From Chloroflexota bacterium (GTDB taxonomy: Bacteria > Chloroflexota > Anaerolineae > Anaerolineales > UBA11579): a stretch of DNA of 64,000 nucleotides. Under the pieces are notes generated by a model. That model had not been told where the DNA came from. It made no database searches and was given only the letters and a program-made list of their open reading frames with translations. Position 1 is the first letter of the stretch; the number at the start of each line of letters is the position of its first letter. The position numbers were made by a program, and so were the translations under genes. Location: the NCBI GenBank assembly GCA_013112575.1, contig JABFGG010000005.1:251821-315820 (forward strand), read 5' to 3'. Of the stretch, positions 37,695 to 46,423 are shown one piece after another.

Positions 37695-39218
37695 ATGTCC
37701 TCCATCAAACCGCTACGCGTCCTGACCCTATTGCTGGTCACCACTCTGGCCTGTAACTTGTTCCAGCCGATCAACGACTTGCAACCCCCTACCCCCTTCG
37801 CCTTCTTCACGCCTATCCCCGAGTTGGCTGAGACGCCCAACCCTTTGTTCCCGGCCACTCGTGTCCCCGGCGAACCTATCCTCACCCCCACCCCCGACGC
37901 GCCCCACGCCGTGCCGGACATTCGTGGCAACGCCATTGAATACGTAGTGCAAGCCAATGACACTCTGGGGACCATCTCCGTCGCCTTTGACGTCAGTGTC
38001 GAAGAGATCATCGCCAACAACACCATCCCCAACCCCGACGTGCTCCCTGTTGGCCAACTGCTTTACATCCCGGCCCCAGAGCCGGCCTCACAAGCCCCCG
38101 ACTTTAAGATCATTCCTGATTCCGAACTGATCAACGGGCCCGTTAATGCCTATTTTGACGTGCAGGCTTACGTACAAAATCAGGGTGGCTACCTGGCCAG
38201 CTACAACGAAGAGATTGGCCAGGAGTTCCTCAGCGGCGCGCAGATCGTGGACCGCGTGGCTTGGGACTACTCCGTCAACCCCAGACTTTTACTAGCCGTG
38301 CTTGAATACCAAAGCAACTGGGTCAGCAATCCCAATCCAGGGGAGAACACGCGCCTCTACCCCATTGGCCGCTATGACTCCTGGCGCGAAGGTCTATACC
38401 GCCAACTGACCTGGACAGCCGATAACCTCAACCGTGGATATTACTTGTGGAAAGCTAACGCTGCCGGTGCCTGGACAACTGTCGGAGGGGAAGCTATCCC
38501 CACCAATCCCGTGATCAATCCCGGAACTGCTGGAGTGCAACATATGTTTGCCGGGCTGTACAGCGAAGCCATCTGGCGCAATGTGGTTTCGGAATCAGGC
38601 TTTTTCCAGACCTACCAGAACATGTTCGGGTATCCCTTTGACCTGGCGATAGAGCCGCTCGTGCCCGACAACCTTATCCAGCCAGCCTTGCAACTACCCT
38701 TTGAGGATACGGTGGCCTGGACTTTTACCGGCGGGCCACATGGCGGTTGGGACAACGGCTCTGCCTGGGCTGCGCTGGATTTCGCCCCACCCAAGGAAGA
38801 GTTAGGCTGTGTCCAGAATGATGCCTGGGTAGTAGCTATGGCCGATGGCATGATCGTGCGCTCCGACAACGGTGCGGTGGTGCAGGACCTCGATGGGGAT
38901 GGCTTCTTCCAAACGGGCTGGAGCATCTTCTACTTACACATCGAGACGCGCGACCGCGTGCCCATCGGAACTGTTCTACAGGCCGGGGATCGCATCGGGC
39001 ACCCCTCCTGCGAAGGCGGTGTTTCCAGCGGCACACACGTGCATCTGGCAAGGCGCTATAACGGCGAGTGGGTTGAGGCCACCGGCCCTACGCCCTTCAT
39101 CATGGATGGTTGGGTACCGGTCGGCACAGGGGTGCTTTATGACGGCTACATGCAGCGCGGCGATGAAACGATCGAAGCCTGTCAGTGCAAAGACCCTGGG
39201 CATCAGGTGGGACGATGA
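37695..39218 (+). CDS. LasA-type (M23A-like) LysM lipoprotein 1
   Basis: This 507-residue protein is the first of four tandem paralogues. The lipobox is LAC with Cys-20. After a Pro/Thr linker comes a LysM domain (about 77-125, EYVVQANDTLGTISVAFDVS). A helical middle domain (about 175-330: AQIVDRVAWDYSVNPRLLLAVLEYQSNW..LYRQLTWTADNLNRGYY) resembles lysozyme/lytic transglycosylase folds, with Glu in LLEYQ as a possible catalytic residue. The C-terminal peptidase-like domain has His-349 in GGPHGGW, Asp-362 in ALDFAPP exactly 13 residues on, FYLHIE, and CEGGVSSGTHVHLARRYNGEWV. The 13-residue spacing and the CEGG..H.H..YNG block match LasA (staphylolysin, M23A), not the H-x3-D of M23B. It ends in paired Cys (ACQC). 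Cell-wall cleavage or remodelling is inferred. Confidence 0.82.
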   Translation: MSSIKPLRVLTLLLVTTLACNLFQPINDLQPPTPFAFFTPIPELAETPNPLFPATRVPGEPILTPTPDAPHAVPDIRGNAIEYVVQANDTLGTISVAFDVSVEEIIANNTIPNPDVLPVGQLLYIPAPEPASQAPDFKIIPDSELINGPVNAYFDVQAYVQNQGGYLASYNEEIGQEFLSGAQIVDRVAWDYSVNPRLLLAVLEYQSNWVSNPNPGENTRLYPIGRYDSWREGLYRQLTWTADNLNRGYYLWKANAAGAWTTVGGEAIPTNPVINPGTAGVQHMFAGLYSEAIWRNVVSESGFFQTYQNMFGYPFDLAIEPLVPDNLIQPALQLPFEDTVAWTFTGGPHGGWDNGSAWAALDFAPPKEELGCVQNDAWVVAMADGMIVRSDNGAVVQDLDGDGFFQTGWSIFYLHIETRDRVPIGTVLQAGDRIGHPSCEGGVSSGTHVHLARRYNGEWVEATGPTPFIMDGWVPVGTGVLYDGYMQRGDETIEACQCKDPGHQVGR

Positions 39219-40873
39219 ACAAGAAGCAACACTCCCTCTATTATTTGCTGGGTCTATTAACGATGTTGTTCCTCGTCAGCCTGGCCTGCAGCAGCAGCTA
39301 CATCACCCCCGCCAGCCTGACCGCCACGGCCAATGCAGCTTATATTGAAACCACACCCTTGCCCACAGCTTTCTTCGTACAGCCTACAAACACCCCTGCC
39401 GAGGATCTGCCCGAAGATACAGAGGCTGCCCCTGAAGAAACCGAGGGTAATGGAGATGCACCTACGGAAGAAGCCATTGCCTCATCGACACCCACCGCCG
39501 ACGTGCCTGTGGATGCCAGCGCCCCGCCCATCCTCTACCTGGCACAGGCTGGAGATACCCTGAACGCATTGTCGGTGCGCTTCAGTGTCAACCCCATCGA
39601 GATCGTTTCCGAGAAAGCTATCCCTGAAGAAGGCTTCATTGAGCCTGACCAACTCCTGATGATCCCCCAGCGCATTGCCAATACGACCTTCAGTGATCAT
39701 CTCATGCCCGACAGTGAAGTAGTTTATTCTCCTTCGGCGGCAGATTTTGACCCTGAGGTATTTGTTGAATCGATCGGTGGTTATCTTAGTGATTACAATG
39801 AATATCTGGGCAGCACGGGGCAAACCAATGGAGCGGACATCATCCAGCGGGTAGCCAGTGAAAATTCCATCAACCCACGCCTACTGCTTTCCTTGCTGGA
39901 ATACGAGGGGCATTGGGTCTTCAGCGAGCCGGGCAACCTGGCCGAGACGGATTACCCCATGGGCCACGTTGACCTTGACCGGCGCGGCCTGTATCGTCAA
40001 TTGGTGTGGGCTGTCAACCAACTTTCCGTAGGCTATTATGGTTGGCGCGAAGGCAACCTGACTGAACTACATTTTACGGATGGCAACAGCATCCGCATAG
40101 CCCCTGACCTCAACGCCGGTACTGTGGCCATCATGTATTACTTCAGTCAGCTCCATGACTTCGAAGGCTGGTTGGGTGCCCTTGATCCTGAGATAGGCTA
40201 CCCGGCCCTGCACGAAGCCATGTTCGGCGACCCCTGGCTGCGGGCCGATATTGCCGAGCCGCTTTTCCCCCCAAACCTGGAACAACCTGATCTCATCCTG
40301 CCTTTCCTCATCGGCCAGCTGTGGAGCTATACCGGTGGCCCGCACGGCGCATGGGAAGGTGAAGGCTCACAGGCTGCCTTGGACTTTGCTCCTGGCAGTC
40401 TGGAGAGTGGTTGTGTCGACTCTGATCTTTGGGCTGTGGCTGCTGCCGCAGGTCTGGTTGTGCGTTCCAACACCGGTGTGATCGCTATTGACCTGGATGG
40501 CGATGGCAATGAACAAACCGGCTGGGTGCTCGTGTACCTGCACCTCAGTGGCGATGCACGCCCTGCCGTGGGGACTTGGCTGGATAAGAGTGATTTTGTC
40601 GGGCATCCCTCTTGTGAGGGCGGTCGCTCCACAGGCACGCACCTGCACATCGCCCGTAAATATAATGGCGAATGGATCGCCGCCGACGGGCCTATCCCCT
40701 TTGTGCTCAGTGGCTGGCGCGCCCGCGCCGGTGATGCACCCTATCTCGGCACACTGGAGCGCGAGAGTGAAGTCATTACCGCCTGCACTTGCGGCTCCTT
40801 TGATACCAATATCCGGCGTGAAGACCCCAACGCCATAAACCCTGTAGAAGAAACGCCCGTTGTTCAACCTTAG
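39215..40873 (+). CDS. LasA-type (M23A-like) LysM lipoprotein 2
   Basis: This 552-residue second paralogue starts at ATG 39215, sharing ATGA with the previous stop. An in-frame start 30 bases upstream is not needed, since the lipoprotein signal (YLLGLLTMLFLVSLAC, Cys-25) begins here. It has the longest linker (about 35-108, acidic and Pro/Thr-rich), LysM (about 108-155, LYLAQAGDTLNALSVRFSV), the middle domain with NSINPRLLLSLLEYEGHW, and the peptidase domain with His-377 (GGPHGAW), Asp 13 residues later (ALDFAPG), VYLHLS and CEGGRSTGTHLHIARKYNGEW. All three putative zinc ligands are kept. It ends ACTCGSFDTN and a polar tail. Confidence 0.82.
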   Translation: MNKKQHSLYYLLGLLTMLFLVSLACSSSYITPASLTATANAAYIETTPLPTAFFVQPTNTPAEDLPEDTEAAPEETEGNGDAPTEEAIASSTPTADVPVDASAPPILYLAQAGDTLNALSVRFSVNPIEIVSEKAIPEEGFIEPDQLLMIPQRIANTTFSDHLMPDSEVVYSPSAADFDPEVFVESIGGYLSDYNEYLGSTGQTNGADIIQRVASENSINPRLLLSLLEYEGHWVFSEPGNLAETDYPMGHVDLDRRGLYRQLVWAVNQLSVGYYGWREGNLTELHFTDGNSIRIAPDLNAGTVAIMYYFSQLHDFEGWLGALDPEIGYPALHEAMFGDPWLRADIAEPLFPPNLEQPDLILPFLIGQLWSYTGGPHGAWEGEGSQAALDFAPGSLESGCVDSDLWAVAAAAGLVVRSNTGVIAIDLDGDGNEQTGWVLVYLHLSGDARPAVGTWLDKSDFVGHPSCEGGRSTGTHLHIARKYNGEWIAADGPIPFVLSGWRARAGDAPYLGTLERESEVITACTCGSFDTNIRREDPNAINPVEETPVVQP

Positions 40874-42368
40874 ATTATCGTGTTTTGGGGTTGGGTTGTT
40901 GGTGACCAGCCTGATTGTCTCTGCCTGCCAACCAACGCCACCTGTGACATCTGCCGTTACTGCCACCTCAAATATATCGCCAACTGCAACAGTGGCCGAT
41001 ACCCCCCAGCCACCACCAACGGCGACGATTACCCCAGACCCGAATATCTACAACTATACAACTCAGTCAGGTGACAGCTTACAAGCGCTTGCCTTGCGTT
41101 TTGGAGTTGAAGCTGATGACATCAAGCTCTCAGATGACGCAATGCTGCCAGAGAGCATGCACAGCGGCTTCATTGACCCTGGCCTTGAACTTTATATCCC
41201 AAAAACTGTAGAGTTTTCCGGCTCCCCAACCTTCATTTTGCCGGACAGGGAAGTGATATTCAGCGCTTCGGCCAGCGATTTTGACGTGACTGCCTATGTG
41301 AACGCGGCAGACGGTTTTCTTGCCACATTCAACGACCCGATCCTCAGCGGCATGCCCCAGCCCGCATCGGAGGAAATCACCATTGTCGCCCTGCATAACT
41401 CCGTCAACCCGCGTCTCATGCTGGCTTTGCTGGAATTACAGTGCGACTGCGTGACCGGACCGCTGGCTGATGGTGTCAAAGCCGATTACATGATGGGCGT
41501 GGATGATTACCGTCGAAGAGGGCTGTATCGCCAGCTCATGTGGAGCATTGAACGACTTTTCACGGGCTATTACGGTTGGCGCGATGGCTCAATGACTGAA
41601 GTGGTCTTCCCGGATGGAACTACACAACGGCTTGACCCCAGACTCAACGCCGGTAGCGTTGCCCTTTTTTACACCCTGGCACAACTCTACACACAAGATG
41701 AATGGGAAAATGCTGTGGCAGAATTCGACAGTTTATATTCTGAGATGTTTGGCAGTGCACGTCTACGCCCGGCAGCTATGGAAACCTTATTTGAACCGGG
41801 CTTTGCCCAACCAGAACTTTCGCTGCCTTTCCTGCCCGGACGGACCTGGGCCTTCACAGGCGGGCCGCACTCTGCCTGGGAAAAGGCCGGGGCCAACGCA
41901 GCCCTGGATTTTACGCCCGCCAGCCTTGAAGCCTCCTGCGAAACCTCCTATGAATGGATCGTGGCCTCTGCCTCGGGTCTGATCGTGCGGGCTGAACGCG
42001 GTGTGGTCGTGCAAGACCTGGATGGGGATGGCAACGAGCAAACCGGCTGGGTGCTGGTCTACGTTCACGTCGCTGATGCTGAGAACGCAGTTGAAGTGGG
42101 TGAATGGTTGGAGGCTGGGGAGCTTTTGGGCCATCCGTCCTGTGAAGGCGGACCTTCTTCCAGCACACACCTGCACCTTGCCCGCAAATATAATGGTGAA
42201 TGGATGCTGGCCGGTGGGCCCATCCCCTTCGTTTTAGACGGCTGGGTGGCAGCCGAAGGGGAAACTACTTACCAGGGGACGCTAAGTAAAGATGGTGATA
42301 CAATCGCCGCTTGCCAATGCGGCACGGCCCACACCTACGTGACGCGGCCCAGCGATGAAGACCAATAA
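40860..42368 (+). CDS. LasA-type (M23A-like) LysM lipoprotein 3
   Basis: This 502-residue third paralogue starts at TTG 40860, overlapping gene 2 by 14 bases. No better start gives a complete lipoprotein signal (VTSLIVSAC, Cys-23). It has LysM (about 60-112, YTTQSGDSLQALALRFGV), the middle domain with NSVNPRLMLALLELQCDC, where an extra Cys pair appears next to the presumed catalytic Glu, and the peptidase domain with His-337 (GGPHSAW), ALDFTPA, VYVHVAD and CEGGPSSSTHLHLARKYNGEW. The ligands are intact. Sequence between the motifs has drifted more than in copies 1 and 2. Confidence 0.82.
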   Translation: MFNLRLSCFGVGLLVTSLIVSACQPTPPVTSAVTATSNISPTATVADTPQPPPTATITPDPNIYNYTTQSGDSLQALALRFGVEADDIKLSDDAMLPESMHSGFIDPGLELYIPKTVEFSGSPTFILPDREVIFSASASDFDVTAYVNAADGFLATFNDPILSGMPQPASEEITIVALHNSVNPRLMLALLELQCDCVTGPLADGVKADYMMGVDDYRRRGLYRQLMWSIERLFTGYYGWRDGSMTEVVFPDGTTQRLDPRLNAGSVALFYTLAQLYTQDEWENAVAEFDSLYSEMFGSARLRPAAMETLFEPGFAQPELSLPFLPGRTWAFTGGPHSAWEKAGANAALDFTPASLEASCETSYEWIVASASGLIVRAERGVVVQDLDGDGNEQTGWVLVYVHVADAENAVEVGEWLEAGELLGHPSCEGGPSSSTHLHLARKYNGEWMLAGGPIPFVLDGWVAAEGETTYQGTLSKDGDTIAACQCGTAHTYVTRPSDEDQ

Positions 42369-43890
42369 GCCCCACCTCATTTTCCTAAGCCTCTCTATAA
42401 TTACTGTCCTGGTTTCGGCCTGTGCTACTCAGGCTGCTACCCCAAGCGTTTCTAACCAGGTGGTCAGTGCCCCCACAGCCACCGTCCCAGCAGTCACTCC
42501 CATGCCCACCCGGCCCGCTTACAAACCCGGTGAATTGGTGGAATACATTGCCCAGACCGGCGATACCCTGCCAGCCATTGCAGCCCACTTCAACACTACG
42601 GTCGAAGAGATCATGGCCGCCAATCCCATCATCCCCACCACTGCTACCACCATGCCGCCCGGCCTCCCCATGCAGATACCCATTTATTACCGCGATTTCT
42701 GGGGGTCTCCCTACCGGATGATCCCAGACAGCCTTTTCATCAACGGTCCGGCTGCGGTAGGCTTTGACACAGAGGCTTTTGTAGGTGAGTGGCCCGGTTG
42801 GCTCAAGAATTACGTGGGCTTTGCTGCCGGGGAAACCCGCAGCGGGGCACAGATCGTGGATTACGTCGCCAGTAACTTCAGCGTCAGTCCGCGTTTATTA
42901 CTCGCCTTGCTTGAATACCAGTCCGGCGCACTCAGCCAGAGCATCCTCTCCGCCGAAAAAGAGCAATACCCTTTGGGCAATCGCAGCCGCAGCCACCAGG
43001 GCCTATACCTGCAATTGGTTTGGGCCGCCAATGAGCTTAATGATGGCTATTACAAGTGGCGCACGGGAGACTTGACGGAATTCGACCGCAGTAATGGCCG
43101 TTTAGAGGTCATCGATCCCTGGCAGAACGCGGCCACCGCCAGCCTGCACGTTTACTTCAACCAGGCCCTGCCTGCCAGTGAATTCAATTATGCGGTCAGT
43201 GCCGAAGGTTTTGGGCGTGCTTACGCGCAATTATTTGGTGACCCCTGGGAGAATCCCGTTGCCCACATTGAAGGCAGCCTCGAGCAACCCCTCATGCGCT
43301 TGCCCTTCGAACCGGGCAAAAGCTGGGCCCATACTGGTGGCCCCCATACAGGTTGGGGCACAGGTGCCCCTTTCGCCGCTCTCGACTTTGCGCCACCCTC
43401 GGTCGTTGGCGGTTGCATTTACAGTGACCAGTGGACCACAGCCGTAGCAGATGGCCTGGTCGTGCGCTCCGAAACCGGTATCGTCATGCTGGACCTGGAC
43501 GAAGATGGCGATGACCGTACAGGGTGGGTCATCTTGTATCTGCACGTCGGCACGGAAGATCGCGTGCCCGTTGGTACTTACCTCAAAGCAGGCGACCCCG
43601 TCGGGCATCCTTCGTGTGAAGGAGGGACGTCCACAGGGTCCCACGTACACGTGGCCCGCAAATATAACGGCGAGTGGATGGTAGCTGACAGTGCTTTGCC
43701 ATTTGTGATGGAAGGCTGGGTTCCCCAGGCTGGAGAGGGGCCTTACGAAGGCACCCTGACACGCTTCCAGCGCATCGTTACTGCCTGTGAGTGCTCTACC
43801 TTCGACTCACAGTTGGTCTCACAGGGCACCTTTGATGGTTCCCCGGCCGAACCGCTCGATGGCCCTACGGAAGAAGCGCAACAACCTTAG
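42355..43890 (+). CDS. LasA-type (M23A-like) LysM lipoprotein 4
   Basis: This 511-residue last paralogue starts at ATG 42355, overlapping gene 3 by 14 bases. The lipobox is VSAC (Cys-23). It has LysM (about 62-108, EYIAQTGDTLPAIAAHFNT), the middle domain with NFSVSPRLLLALLEYQSGA, and the peptidase domain with His-331 (GGPHTGW), ALDFAPP, LYLHVG and CEGGTSTGSHVHVARKYNGEW. At the M23B Asp position (four residues after His) this copy has Gly, while the Asp at +13 is kept in all four, which supports the LasA-type reading. A strong terminator follows. Confidence 0.82.
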   Translation: MKTNKPHLIFLSLSIITVLVSACATQAATPSVSNQVVSAPTATVPAVTPMPTRPAYKPGELVEYIAQTGDTLPAIAAHFNTTVEEIMAANPIIPTTATTMPPGLPMQIPIYYRDFWGSPYRMIPDSLFINGPAAVGFDTEAFVGEWPGWLKNYVGFAAGETRSGAQIVDYVASNFSVSPRLLLALLEYQSGALSQSILSAEKEQYPLGNRSRSHQGLYLQLVWAANELNDGYYKWRTGDLTEFDRSNGRLEVIDPWQNAATASLHVYFNQALPASEFNYAVSAEGFGRAYAQLFGDPWENPVAHIEGSLEQPLMRLPFEPGKSWAHTGGPHTGWGTGAPFAALDFAPPSVVGGCIYSDQWTTAVADGLVVRSETGIVMLDLDEDGDDRTGWVILYLHVGTEDRVPVGTYLKAGDPVGHPSCEGGTSTGSHVHVARKYNGEWMVADSALPFVMEGWVPQAGEGPYEGTLTRFQRIVTACECSTFDSQLVSQGTFDGSPAEPLDGPTEEAQQP

Positions 43891-43921
43891 ACAACAAATA
43901 ATTCGGTTTTCAAGAATCAAA

Positions 43922-43947
43922 AAAGGACAGGCCTGAGCCTGTCCTTT
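43922..43947. terminator. Bidirectional terminator after the LasA-like array
   Basis: A perfect 11-bp stem (AAAGGACAGGC and its complement) with a CTGA loop has A-rich and T-rich flanks. It separates the array from the convergent nhaA gene. Confidence 0.85.
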
Positions 43948-43950
43948 ACT

Positions 43951-45303
43951 TTATGTATCTAATGTAACTCGTGGTGTACTTCTCAAGAAGCTCCAGCCAA
44001 TGATGGCTGCAATAAGCGAAGCGACAAGGATACCGACCTTGGCCTGGGTTAGCAATGGCGAAGCGCCAAAGGCCAGATTACTGATGAACAAGGCCATCGT
44101 AAAACCGATTCCGGCCAGCCATCCAACTCCGTAAACCTGCCGCCAGGACATATCTTCCGGCTTGGCCGCCAGGCCTGTACGCGTCATTAACCAGGCAAAG
44201 AGGATGATGCCCGCTTGTTTCCCAAGCAACAAACCGAGAGCAATGCCAATCGTAACAGGGTGCAAAAGCGCCGCCACAAAACCCTGATCGATGGCTACAC
44301 CGGCATTGGCTAAAGCAAAGATGGGCATAATGGCAAAGGCCACCCAGGGATGCAGTGCATGCTCCAGACGCTGCAAAGGTGTCTCAACCTCTTCAGCAGA
44401 ATTCTCGATAGCTAACAAGGCCTTGCGCTGTTCTTTGGTCGGCAGGCTGTCACTACCTGGCGTGGCGGCTGCTTCGAAGCGATTCAAATAGGCACGCGTG
44501 TTTTCCAGGAATTGCGCCGAGTTGATTCGCTGGTTAGCGGGGATGGTCAAAGCCAGCAACACCCCTGCCACCGTAGCATGTACACCCGACTGTAAAAAGG
44601 CAAACCACAAGACCAATCCCACAATGCTATATGGCACCGGATTCCGTACGCCAAGACGGTTGAGGGCAAATAGCAAGATCAGAGCAATAGCAGCTAAAAG
44701 CAGGCTACTGAATACGATCTGTTCCGTATAGAAAATGGCGATCACCAACACGGCCCCAATATCATCCACAATAGCTACGGCAGTCAGGAAAATCTTCAAA
44801 CTAAGTGGGGCACGTTTGCCCAGCAAAGACAGAATACCCAATGCAAAGGCAATGTCGGTCGCCATAGGGATGCCCCAGCCACGCATACCTTCGCCAGATG
44901 GGTTGATGGCAAAATAGATCAGCGCCGGGACCAGCATGCCGCCCAAGGCGGCCGCGATGGGGAATAAGGCTTTACGTAAACTGGACAACTCTCCCACCAA
45001 TATCTCACGCTTGATCTCAAGACCAACCACAAAAAAGAAGACCGCCATCAAGCCGTCATTGATCCATTTAATCAACTCTTTGGATAAGCCAAAATCACCA
45101 ATACCAATGGTAAGTTTTGTGTTCCAGAGGGCTGTGTAACTGGCTGCCCAGGGCGAATTGGCCCAGACGAGGGCGACAACTGTAAAGGCGATCAACAAAA
45201 TACCGCCGGATGCTTCAGTATAGAAAAACTGTCGGAATGGTCCTAAGACCTGGTCTAACCTGCCAGAGCCTGATGACCTTTGCGTCACGGTCAAATTTGT
45301 CAT
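43951..45303 (-). CDS. nhaA: Na+/H+ antiporter NhaA
   Basis: This 450-residue antiporter starts at ATG 45303, with GGAG six bases upstream. Starts further up would read through the terminator of the gene before it. About 12 helices are present. The ion-binding pair is in VAIVDDIGAVLVIA. Other marks are FFFVVGLEIKREIL, GWGIPMATDIAFALGIL and GIGFTMALFISNLAF. A family insertion with acidic residues near residue 290 (ENSAEEVETPLQRLEHALHPWVAF) is normal for this subgroup. It exports Na+ in exchange for protons. Confidence 0.94.
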   Translation of the reverse strand: MTNLTVTQRSSGSGRLDQVLGPFRQFFYTEASGGILLIAFTVVALVWANSPWAASYTALWNTKLTIGIGDFGLSKELIKWINDGLMAVFFFVVGLEIKREILVGELSSLRKALFPIAAALGGMLVPALIYFAINPSGEGMRGWGIPMATDIAFALGILSLLGKRAPLSLKIFLTAVAIVDDIGAVLVIAIFYTEQIVFSSLLLAAIALILLFALNRLGVRNPVPYSIVGLVLWFAFLQSGVHATVAGVLLALTIPANQRINSAQFLENTRAYLNRFEAAATPGSDSLPTKEQRKALLAIENSAEEVETPLQRLEHALHPWVAFAIMPIFALANAGVAIDQGFVAALLHPVTIGIALGLLLGKQAGIILFAWLMTRTGLAAKPEDMSWRQVYGVGWLAGIGFTMALFISNLAFGASPLLTQAKVGILVASLIAAIIGWSFLRSTPRVTLDT

Positions 45304-45437
45304 GTTTATCTCCAGAAAATGATCGTTGGCGCAAGGATGCGCTGCAATGATGTTTTGTGAAATGTGACGCTGATTGTACTTAATTTTTATGATGCTTTTG
45401 ATAAGTATTGTGTTAACTTTTCGCGAGACAGAGGAAT

Positions 45438-45462
45438 AAAAAAGGCCGGGGAGCCCGGCCTT
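45438..45462 (-). terminator. Terminator after the DUF427 gene
   Basis: On the minus strand the 9-bp stem AAGGCCGGG/CCCGGCCTT with loop CTC is followed by TTTTATT. It lies 20 bases past the stop at 45482. Confidence 0.85.
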
Positions 45463-45481
45463 GGATTTGGTGTAGCTAAAC

Positions 45482-46258
45482 TTACGACCAGGGAGTAACC
45501 GGCCTGGGTTGCAATTCCCCATCCACGTAGATATCCAGCTTTTCGTTATAAAAAGCCATCAATTCTTTGATCTTAGGATTCTCCGGGATCGGTTCTGGAT
45601 AACTCCACACCAGGTCTTTGTAGGTCTTGTCGCCCACCTTGACAGACCAGTAATCAGCATGACCTTTATAGGGGCAACTGGTGTGCAAACTAGTATCCTC
45701 CAAAAATTCCATTTTGACATCTTCACGCGGCAGGTAATAGCGCACCGGCAAATGCGTTTCGAACAGCAGATAGGGCCGCTGGCTATCAGCAATGGTCACG
45801 CCATCTTTTTCAATGCGCACGTGTCGCGAGGAAGGCATCACATCTACACGCTTATGCGGGTCGCGGGCATGCACAAAGACCCGCTCTTCTTCCTCATACC
45901 AGGCTTCCATCTTGGGCCAGAAAAAAGTGATCTTGTCTTTCAGATCGGCATATTCCGCAGGTGGGTCGGTATAGGCCCAGGCAGCGTTCCTGGCTAGTTT
46001 GTCCCCCACCTTGACGTGCCAGTACTGCGTCGGCCCAAAGATGTCGTCGGCATCATCTTTGTCGCCCTCCTCAAGCAAATCGATCTGCACTTCGTCCTGG
46101 GAAAAGAAATAGGTCGGCAGCCGCCCCGGGCCGTAGATCAATAACAACTGCGGTTTGCGACTGTCGGCGATGAACTCGCCGTTGTACTTAACGCGCACCC
46201 AGCGCTCACTTGGTTCAACTGTGGCAGTGGGGAGAATTGCAAAATTGTCGTCACTCAT
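45482..46258 (-). CDS. Tandem DUF427 protein
   Basis: This 258-residue protein starts at ATG 46258 with GGAGG five bases upstream. It holds two DUF427 domains (about 15-120 and 135-245). Each has a strand like RVKYNGEFIADSRKPQLL or RIEKDGVTIADSQRPYLL, a PTYFFSQDEVQIDLLE or VRYYLPREDVKMEFLE strand and a Trp-rich end (YWHVKVGDKLARNAAWAYTDP or YWSVKVGDKTYKDLVWSYPEP). The family function is not established. Double-domain forms are common. Confidence 0.9.
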   Translation of the reverse strand: MSDDNFAILPTATVEPSERWVRVKYNGEFIADSRKPQLLLIYGPGRLPTYFFSQDEVQIDLLEEGDKDDADDIFGPTQYWHVKVGDKLARNAAWAYTDPPAEYADLKDKITFFWPKMEAWYEEEERVFVHARDPHKRVDVMPSSRHVRIEKDGVTIADSQRPYLLFETHLPVRYYLPREDVKMEFLEDTSLHTSCPYKGHADYWSVKVGDKTYKDLVWSYPEPIPENPKIKELMAFYNEKLDIYVDGELQPRPVTPWS

Positions 46259-46336
46259 GGGAACCTCCAATTACTGCTACACAGACACATTCTGCCTTGG
46301 TTTGCTTACCAGTGCTTATTCTGCTGTTTTTGGGGA

Positions 46337-46347
46337 GGGGGGGGGGG
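46337..46347. repeat. Run of 11 G residues at the edge of the AT-rich island
   Basis: Eleven consecutive G follow TGGGGA in the 165-base gap between the DUF427 gene and the island's membrane-protein gene. It may be slippage-prone or an assembly weak point. Confidence 0.8.
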
Positions 46348-46423
46348 CCTAGTACTTGTCTGACAAGAGAGTTGAAAATAGGTTCATCTTTAGAAACTCA
46401 CATTAATTATCAGTGCTGGGAAT

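Noticed and set aside
45304..45522. Extended N-terminus of NhaA from a start at 45522
   Set aside because: It would read through the terminator of the DUF427 gene; ATG 45303 has GGAG at the right spacing and gives the normal family length.
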